The notes under the pieces were generated by a model, which made no database searches, was not told the DNA's origin, and was given only the letters and a program-made list of their open reading frames with translations. A program made the translations under genes and the position numbers. A stretch of 64,000 nucleotides of DNA from Phalacrocorax aristotelis. Taxonomy: Eukaryota; Chordata; Aves; Suliformes; Phalacrocoracidae. The DNA lies in NCBI RefSeq assembly GCF_949628215.1, contig NC_134276.1, positions 59,433,733-59,497,732 of the forward strand, read 5' to 3'. Numbering within the stretch: position 1 is the first letter of the stretch; each line of letters begins with the position of its first letter. Positions 56,581 to 64,000 of the stretch are shown piece by piece.

Positions 56581-59168
56581 TTCACAACACCCATGAAAAA
56601 TACAGCTATGTCTGAATTATTCCTGTTTTAAGCTAGGACTGTGGCAGAAAGTTGGTTTTGGTTTGGTTTTTTTTTAAAGTCAAGTAAACCAGATTGCCTA
56701 CTGTCTTCTGTATCCAACCTGAGATGCTTATGGGGTCGTCCTTCTCAGACGTCTTTTTTTTTTTTTCCCCTCGTATAATGTGTACAAAATGTTTGTCTCC
56801 TTATCCTGAGAATTCATCATTCTGTAAATGTGAAGTAAGGTGCTTAAGTAATGTAAATCTACCACCAGCGGTTAGCTGAATGTTTTAGGATAACCTCGAC
56901 AGGTGTATTATTGCAAAAATATCTTCCTGAAATTAGCCACCTCTTATAGTCCTCTACCTCGTGCCAGCCATTTGTGTACTAAGCAAGACATAGGCATATG
57001 GAGAAGCCTAAATCACTCTTCACATCTAAGTCTTGCCATGTAGCCTGCAACTGAATGTAGTCTGGTCCCTGGTGAGGAGAAACAATATGTGATCAGATGA
57101 TTGCTATATCATAATGCTTACGTAAGAGGATAAAACTATGCTTCCCTGGACAACCTTAATTTTTTACGTGTTCTTGCTGAGTTCTTAAAATTGTCACTGT
57201 TGATTATGATGTCAGTAATAATACTGAGTTTTATTCTGCCTAGAGGATTTAGATCCACAGAGCAGATCTCTAAATGGTACTATTTGTCTGTTATAATCTC
57301 TATGGCTCTCTGGTCCTCTGTTGGTGAGATGGGATGTTGTTAGTGGGGCACGTAGCTAGCAGCACAAGAATGATGAAACTCATGACTTTCCCCCTTCCTC
57401 CAAGCTGTGTACTAATCTGCTTGGGCAAACTCAGCTTGGCCGCTTTGTCTGTTTTGGTTAGAACATGATCTGTGCAGACTTAAATAGTAACTCTTGCCTG
57501 AATATTAAGAATCCTTTCTCAGTTTAAAAAAATACTGATGCCTCCAAAGGGGGCTTGCCATTGTATGGGAAATTGTTATATCAAAGATACTGATCTTTGA
57601 TAGAAAGTAACACATACTTCTTATGGAAAATTGAAGCATTCAAGTAAATCTCCTCCTCCAATGAAAAATAGCTAATCTGAGGCTGTGTTCCTGTGGCCAG
57701 CTGAGGCACACTAACTTCTTGCTGCTAGAAGTGAGAGATTTCATTCCTGTATTCCTTGGGGCAATGTCTTCCTCTCCTCTGCATTGTCCCAGCTGTGTTA
57801 CTTGTTAAATCCTTTTTTGAGCTTATTAACATGGCAGGAAAATATCCAAGTTTTTGCCAGACTAGTTTTTTGCTGTGTTAGTGAGTTGAAGTGGCTTATA
57901 GAATTATGGCAAGTGTGCGCTACCCAGAGGTAAGAAGCAGGTCTGTGTAGCTTAGGGCAGGGGTAAGAGGTACAGTAAGGTGTTGTGGCTTAAATGTGTC
58001 AATTTAACATCTCAAAGCACCCTACGGCTCATGGAACTGCATCCTGACTTGCACGTGGGCAATTACAGAATATCAGTAAAACATAGCACCTGACTGAAGT
58101 ATCTGAGCTACAGATACAAGTGAACAATTCCATTCACTTTTTTCCCCCTCCAGAATGTCTTGCTTTGGCTAAACTTGAGTGAATTTTCATAGGGAGGAAA
58201 AGCTTTCCTGTTGCTTCCTGGTGAGAAAATAGATGGCTTGCTGTTGAAAGGGAGGTCTTGTTCCTGAAAACACTCTTCTTCCTTTTGCTGTCTCCAGCTC
58301 TGGTCTGATTGCACAGTATTACAGTTCAACTTGCTATGCTGCTAAAAACTGCTCTTTAAAAATTTTTGGGGTAAATCTTTTTTGCTGTTTTAGCCAGTTG
58401 AATTGGTTTACTGTGCAAGCAGGTAACTGCCAAAAGCAGTGTAAGGTAAACAGTTTACATGTATTGGGACTGCGGGACTAGAATAAAGGAAGGGACTTTG
58501 AGGCTAAGAGGGAAGAGTGAGAGACCTCTTCCTTTCCATAGCAGGAGACTACCCCATCTGTAATTCATGTGTATAGACCAAACTAGACTGAAACCACAGC
58601 AGACTTAATTTCAGGTTCTTACTCAAGAGTTTCTAGAGTTCTTAATAAACTTCTGTAAGAAGGTAAATGAGTATATCTTTGCCTTCTCTTTGGAAAGAGC
58701 TTCTGTTCAAACTTCAAATAGAGCATCAGTCTGAATACGTTGTTTAAATCCTCATACTTCAGTTTTCAGTTGCAACATAGATAAAATTGTGGAGCAGCTT
58801 AATTATAGGGAGAAGTACTATCTCATCCATTCTTTCGTTCTTGTTCTTTTAAGACTTTTATTACACAAAAGTTGTGGCAATGAATAATACAGCTCTAACT
58901 TGGTACCTTAAACTAAAACACCAGCAGCTGTGGTAATTTTATTATTCTTGTGCATGGTTTCTTGCTATCTTGTAGTTCGCATGGTTATGTTAGCCTTAAA
59001 GTGGTTTTGTCATGTGGTCACTGTTTTTGTGATGGTTAGATAGTGTTTAACTTATGCTGTCAGCAGATACGGTTCATTACACAAGAGTCTGTGTTACAAG
59101 ATGTATAATTGCACAAATCTTACATTTTCAGCTTCACTTTACTTTATTCACACAAATCTATGTATCTA

Positions 59169-59252
59169 GGCGTCCCTGCTCAAGCAGGGGGGTTGGACAA
59201 GATGATCTTCAGAGGTCACTTCCAACCCCAACCATTCTGTGATTCTGTGATC
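59169..59252 (+). mobile_element. CR1 LINE 3' tail next to TM9SF2 exon 2
   Basis: This is the last 84 bp or so of a CR1 of the young type seen at 26.5 kb: GTCCCTGCTCAAGCAGGGGG, GGTTGGACAAGATGATCTTC and two ATTCTGTG octamers. It ends only about 55 nt before the exon 2 acceptor. Confidence 0.93.
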
Positions 59253-59307
59253 TGTCAGAATTGAAGAAGTGCTTTAATGTAACTGCTGATTATCTCCTCT
59301 CTTTCAG

Positions 59308-59375
59308 TCTGGAATTGAGCTGTTTGTGAACCGGCTTGACTCTGTAGAGTCTGTCCTTCCCTACGAATATACTGC
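59308..59375 (+). CDS. TM9SF2: TM9SF2 coding exon 2
   Basis: 68 nt between CTCTCTTTCAG and GC|GTAAGT. It encodes SGIELFVNRLDSVESVLPYE and then YTA, with the last codon split (GC + G). It is the lumenal N-terminal domain of TM9SF2, nearly identical to mammals from IELFVNRLDSVES onward. The first residues (Ser-Gly) replace Ala-Glu of the human protein. Confidence 0.96.
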
Positions 59376-60487
59376 GTAAGTATATTATACTGTTTATGTC
59401 ACTTTAGTTGTCAGTTCTTCCAAAAAGATGAATTTAATTTATCTTAAAGTATTATCTACCTCTTGCTACAGCAGTTTGCCAGTGAGGACCATCTATTTAT
59501 TTACTAACATAAATTTACAAATACAGAATTTTCAATGAGGAGGTGGGTGCATACATTGCTTCCTTCTTCTCAGTTGTGCTTGCTTATACTTTAGAAGTAG
59601 TGCATGGGTTCATAGGCCCTCACGTAGGTCAAATCGCTGCTTTAGAGTAACTTAAGGTTAAAATGTGTGTGTGTGTATAGATAATATTTACTATTCTGCA
59701 TTAGTTGTCATTTCTGGAGATCAAAGTAGTAGCGCTGTCTTTAGTAGCCTGTAGCCAGATGAGTTAAATGGTAATGAGGTGTGAACTTCCCATCAATTAT
59801 CTTAATGAGGTGTTAAATGTTTCCTTGGTACACATCATAGGAGTGAACAAAATGTATCCCTGCCTGGTACAACTATGTAAAGTTGCTTCAAAGAATATTT
59901 TGACTATTAATATTGAAGAGGTTAAGCATTAGTTATGTCTTAACTTTAATGAACGCAAATGTGATACACTTGAAATTAGGCTGGAAAAACTTGGAGGATG
60001 TGCTATTAAATGTGTTGGTGAATAAAACTGCAATAACCTGTTTATTTAATAGTGCTTGTTGTAAAGGAGCCGTCTCGGTGTATTTTTTTTTTCTGTTATT
60101 ATTACCTCCACACCCAAGAATCTGGCCTGCATGCTTTTTTCTCAGAGCTGTCATAAAACTCTATGTGAAGGTTTAATTCTTGGCTAAAATCCCTGTTCAA
60201 AGAGGAAACTTTGTACTACTTAAGGAAACTTTTATGCTACCATGTTTAATATAAACTGTTCTGAAACAGCTGATTAAGAGATTTGATTGTTGGTTTTATT
60301 TTGTTCTTTTCAAAATGGGACTGTGATTTTCACACTTTGCTTTGCACATTCAAAGAAGGAACTGTTGTCTAGAAGGCAAGCTGTATAGTTACTTGTGATG
60401 AAGGTGTTGATTTGGGAGCACTCTTTGAGGTCTAATGCTTGCAGCTGAGAATATTTTATTAACTTCTGTATCTTTTCTGTAATTCAG
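59376..60487 (+). other. TM9SF2: TM9SF2 intron 2
   Basis: 1112 nt, GTAAGT to AATTCAG. It includes a short (GT)n at about 59664. No repeat or gene was recognised. Confidence 0.92.
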
Positions 60488-60581
60488 GTTTGATTTTTGT
60501 CAAGCAGAAGGAAAGAAGCGTCCCTCTGAAAACCTTGGACAAGTATTGTTTGGAGAGAGGATAGAACCATCTCCTTACAGG
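60488..60581 (+). CDS. TM9SF2: TM9SF2 coding exon 3
   Basis: 94 nt encoding FDFCQAEGKKRPSENLGQVL and FGERIEPSPYR after completing the split Ala codon. It closely matches the lumenal domain of TM9SF2. The downstream donor is AGG|GTTTGT, a weak match to consensus at +3 to +5, but it is required for the frame: the next exon resumes at FTFKNKDTC in phase 0. Confidence 0.95.
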
Positions 60582-61305
60582 GTTTGTTCTCTGACAAGGG
60601 GTGTCTGGTAATACGTACATTCAAATGTAACCAAAGGAGATCAGGATCTTGAAGATCCTCTTCATAAGGACTTTGTCTCGAAGAGCTTCGAAATCTGAAA
60701 TTCCACATAATAGAAATCTATCAATGACACCTAATTGTAACTATGCTCTTTGCATCATGAAGCTGTAGCTGCGGAGGTTGTGTTCTCTCTTTGGCAAAAC
60801 CTGATTCTTACTCCTCAGCTGTCCCCTTGTTAGAGGAAGTTGAGTACTCTTATTTCTTGGAACCAGATCCGAAATTACTGCAGCTGTAAAGTGGAAGTAT
60901 TAGAACTGGTGTTAGCCAGCTTGTCTTTGCTGGTGACTGAAGCTCTCGCCTTTGCTCCTACATATAGTAGGAGAGAAAGTTATCAATTGAATCTGCCTGG
61001 GACAGCATTGCTGCTGTGAGGTTAAATGACTTGTCTTGGTAAATCATTGCAGAAAACAGGTTTTAATCAGTAACAAGGAGCTCTTAGTGTAGGGCTCCTA
61101 CAATGAACACAGGAGGGTTTTATAGCACACATCAAAATAAAAACCTCCTCTGGAGTGCTAATATACATAGTCTTGGTAATTTGTTAGGTGTTTTTATTAT
61201 AATAGTATAGGCAATTTAAAATGCATAGGGGAAATTTGCTAAAATACTGAAATGATACAAAGTTTGTTACAACCTTTTTGCTCATATGTCTTTCATTTTT
61301 CTTAG
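60582..61305 (+). other. TM9SF2: TM9SF2 intron 3
   Basis: 724 nt with a weak GTTTGT donor and a TTTTTCTTAG acceptor. No gene or repeat was recognised. Confidence 0.9.
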
Positions 61306-61433
61306 TTCACATTCAAGAATAAGGACACATGTAAATCTGTTTGTACAAAAACATATGATACCACAAAGCCAGAAGATAAACAGAAATTAGACTTTTTGAA
61401 AAAAAGTATGCTACTGAATTATCAGCACCATTG
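61306..61433 (+). CDS. TM9SF2: TM9SF2 coding exon 4
   Basis: 128 nt encoding FTFKNKDTCKSVCTKTYDTT, then KPEDKQKLDFLKKSMLLNYQ and HHW, with the Trp codon split (TG + next exon). Bounded by CTTAG and GTAAGT. It matches the lumenal domain of TM9SF2, including the conserved Cys pair. Codons 1-140 of the protein are now complete; the nine membrane spans lie to the right of the window. Confidence 0.96.
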
Positions 61434-64000
61434 GTAAGTTGATAGCTAAATTTATAGGTTGCTTAGTCTAGTATGTTGGCGATAATTTACTTTATCATTT
61501 TGTATTTGCAAGTTAATACAGATTGAACACCAGGTATTTGCACTGAATCTATTACCCTTCTGTCCGTGCAAAAGATGTTCTATTGTTTATCATCATAAAA
61601 AATTTCCTTCGCTTGAAGGATAAGCACCAGGTGTAATGGAAACAAGTCTGTTTCCAAACAAAGCTTTGTAGTTTTTGTGCTGTCTCTGTGCCTACTGTAA
61701 AATACTGCTATTTCTTTGCACCTGTAAATGTAGAAGTTAATCGTGCCCTAGCTTGAGAAAAGTCTTAAGGGACCTTCATTCTATTGCTGTATTGTCTTTG
61801 TTTTCCTCAAGAGCCTTTGCGCTCCCCTTCAGATGTTGTGTTGAGGAGATAGGATCAATGGTTCTGGTAGTTTTATGCCAAGTTTGTTTCCCCTACAGGA
61901 TAGGCAAGTGAAAAGTGGCCATTGAAAATTAATTACTGAAATAATTTTGAGGAAATTATAAACGCTTGGTCCCTTCCTGTTTCCTGAGACCCTCTGTAAC
62001 CATTTGAGTTGTCTTGGAGCATGCTGGGGCTGTTTTCTGCTTGGGCACAGAGGTGCTCTTCCAACAGGCTTTAAGGGTGGGGCAAGGCTGAATGCTTATG
62101 CTGAATCTCATGCTGATTGTCACTTAGGATTTAGCTGTCTTCTGCACCCACATCCAGTTGCTGGGAAATGTTTATCTGCGGGTTCTGTCTTGACACTGGA
62201 AATACCCAGCTGTGCTACCTGTATTTGTGTAGTGCTTTGTAGGTTGGTATGCTGTGCTAACGGCAGCCTTTGGGTGCAAGGCTAGAAGGAACAACTTTGT
62301 CATGAAGTCGTCAGAGCTCCTGTGGCATGTCTTCGCAAGTAATACATGAGCATAATTAACTGATGTTGCCCATGTGATTCTAAATATGTGCTCCCTGCTT
62401 CACAGAAATAAAGGTTTCAGTCTTCATCGAATTAGATGAAAACTTTCAGGATATAGTAGTAAAAATGCAGGTCAAATGTTGAATCTCACCATTGTCATTA
62501 AATATTTTTCTGTAATGTCATGTTCCATTTCTTCGTTTTCGAAACAGCCACCTGTGCTGGAAAGCCAGGGAGTGCTTTTTCTACTGTTCTTGGGAAGGAA
62601 TATGGGATACCCTTTATAGGGATAAACTATGGCTCGCTGATGTAAATCTTTCTAGGAAAGTCTTGAAAATCAGTGTTGTTGGAAGTTGATAGGTTAGGTC
62701 AGAAGGGTTCATAGGCAATAGCCATATGTTTATGTAAGTGAACCAGAAAGTAATAAAGAAACCCTGAAAGGCACAGCTACTTTTGCAGGGATTCAGTGTG
62801 GATATGCCTAATGCTGAAATAAATGGAGCTTCAAACATGCTGGATTGGGTTATATTCCTGTTAAATACGGCATGTATTTATAATATGTACAGCATTTTGA
62901 ATTCCACTGATGCATGTTGGTGTGGTATAAAGCTTCAGCTTTATAGGTTTTTGTATGTTTTGGTGTATAAATGAAAAATAGTTTCCCAAGGCTATGACCC
63001 TGTCACTCGTTGAAAGAGATTCAGCTTTTTTAGGGGAGCCCAAAGCTTAAGCAGGCTGTTGATACAGAAACTGAAACAGAACCGTGTAAAACTAATCATA
63101 CAGAAAAGTACTTCAGGTGGGCTTCCGCTCCGCCTTAGCTTAAATTGTTTTACAAATATACTTAGTGCATTTAATTATATTTTTTAGGCTGTACAGCTAG
63201 CTTGATAGGGCTGTTCAGATTTTAGTAAGATGTAGTTCTATTTTTCAGTGTGAAAACTTCCCTTTAAATTTAGGGCACTCTATGCATCATCTTACATTCT
63301 TAGTTCTTTTAATAGCACTTCTACTATTTGTTTTTGGGGTGGTGGGTTTTTGGTGGTGTGTGGTGGTTTTGTTTTTTTTTTTTTTTGCTAGGCCCAGTAC
63401 CCTAAAACTTTAGAACCAGTGGCATGAAGAATCCCTGTTTATGTCTGTTACAGTAATGGTAGTCCCCATCAGCCACAGCTTCACAAAGTGGAAGTGTCTG
63501 GATTTTGTGATGCATGATGCGTGGTCCAGGAGTATGGTCCGGGGCGATGTTTTATGGGGATCAGCAAGGTAGCATAAGTGAGGATTTAAGAGGTTTATTA
63601 TCCAGCTTCAGTTTATCATAAAATTCCTGGGGAACACAGATGGTACAAAGAACTTTTAAGGCTTTAGAAGCCACTTAATAAGATTAGGAATTGACATACT
63701 GAATTGACTCAACAGCTATACTGATATCTTGGCTGACAACGTTCATCACCAGATGTTCTTGAGAGACGTATAAGAGCACTGTTGTATAGCATATTTGCCC
63801 CACATGTATAATCTCTTCAAGTCATTTTAAATTTGAAGATTAACTGTGAAAAATTATTTGCTGCTTAAACTCTCAATTTGTTCCAGCATTGCTGCTTGAA
63901 GGCAGCTCAGCATGTCTTTGCTGTAGAAGATCCAAGGGAAAGCCTTTAACCCAACCAAACTCTTTAGCAGTAGGTTAGTGCATGACCTGGTTTTGATTAC
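61434..64000 (+). other. TM9SF2: TM9SF2 intron 4 (partial)
   Basis: It begins GTAAGT and runs off the window. The next expected coding block (IVDNMPVTWCYD in the family) was not found up to 64000. It contains a GGTGG/T-rich low-complexity stretch at about 63330-63387. No other gene was recognised. Confidence 0.85.

Larger units (their letters stand above)
55209..59307 (+). other. TM9SF2: TM9SF2 intron 1
   Basis: 4099 nt, from GTGAGC to CTTTCAG. The CpG island extends into its first 300 nt. It contains an old leftward CR1 (about 56335-56580) and a short rightward CR1 tail (59169-59252). The rest shows no gene. Confidence 0.9.

Noticed and set aside
1-64000. Prokaryotic systems, CRISPR arrays, endogenous retrovirus genes, tRNA or rRNA genes
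   Set aside because: No regularly spaced repeats, no retroviral gag/pol/env-like frames or paired LTRs, and no cloverleaf sequence was recognised by reading. A covariance-model search would be needed to exclude small RNA genes fully.

Overview
The window is vertebrate nuclear DNA, almost certainly from a bird. The evidence is intron-split genes with canonical GT-AG borders, CpG-island promoters, and an interspersed-repeat load made almost entirely of CR1 LINEs, which end in the (ATTCTRTG)n tail typical of avian CR1. The gene content matches the block on human 13q32 (UBAC2, GPR183/GPR18, TM9SF2). I cannot name the species.

Layout: (1) 1-7430 is the 3' end of UBAC2 on the + strand: a penultimate coding exon at 3460-3582, a terminal exon at 6719-6826 encoding the UBA domain, and a 3'UTR with two polyadenylation signals. 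(2) 7431-15202 is non-coding, with a (CA)n/poly(A) tract, an old CR1 copy and a 270-codon frame open without recognisable homology. (3) 15203-16261 on the - strand is an intact single-exon class A GPCR of 352 residues. It resembles GPR183/EBI2 and keeps the residues that contact the oxysterol ligand. A CpG island at about 16790-17340 lies upstream and is its likely promoter. (4) 17361-54660 is about 37 kb of gene-poor DNA carrying CR1 copies on both strands and no other gene I can support. (5) 54660-64000 is the CpG-island promoter and first four coding exons of TM9SF2 on the + strand. The gene runs off the right end after codon 140.

UBAC2 is an ER membrane ubiquitin-binding protein, TM9SF2 is a nine-pass endosomal/Golgi membrane protein, and the receptor is a probable oxysterol or lipid chemoattractant receptor. 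They are linked by conserved synteny, not as an operon or pathway. I found no RNA gene, CRISPR array, prokaryotic system or intact autonomous transposon. The observations most worth following are the receptor paralog with a conserved sterol pocket, and a mosaic similarity pattern between two inverted CR1 copies (37.3 kb and 43.2 kb) that looks like ectopic gene conversion.
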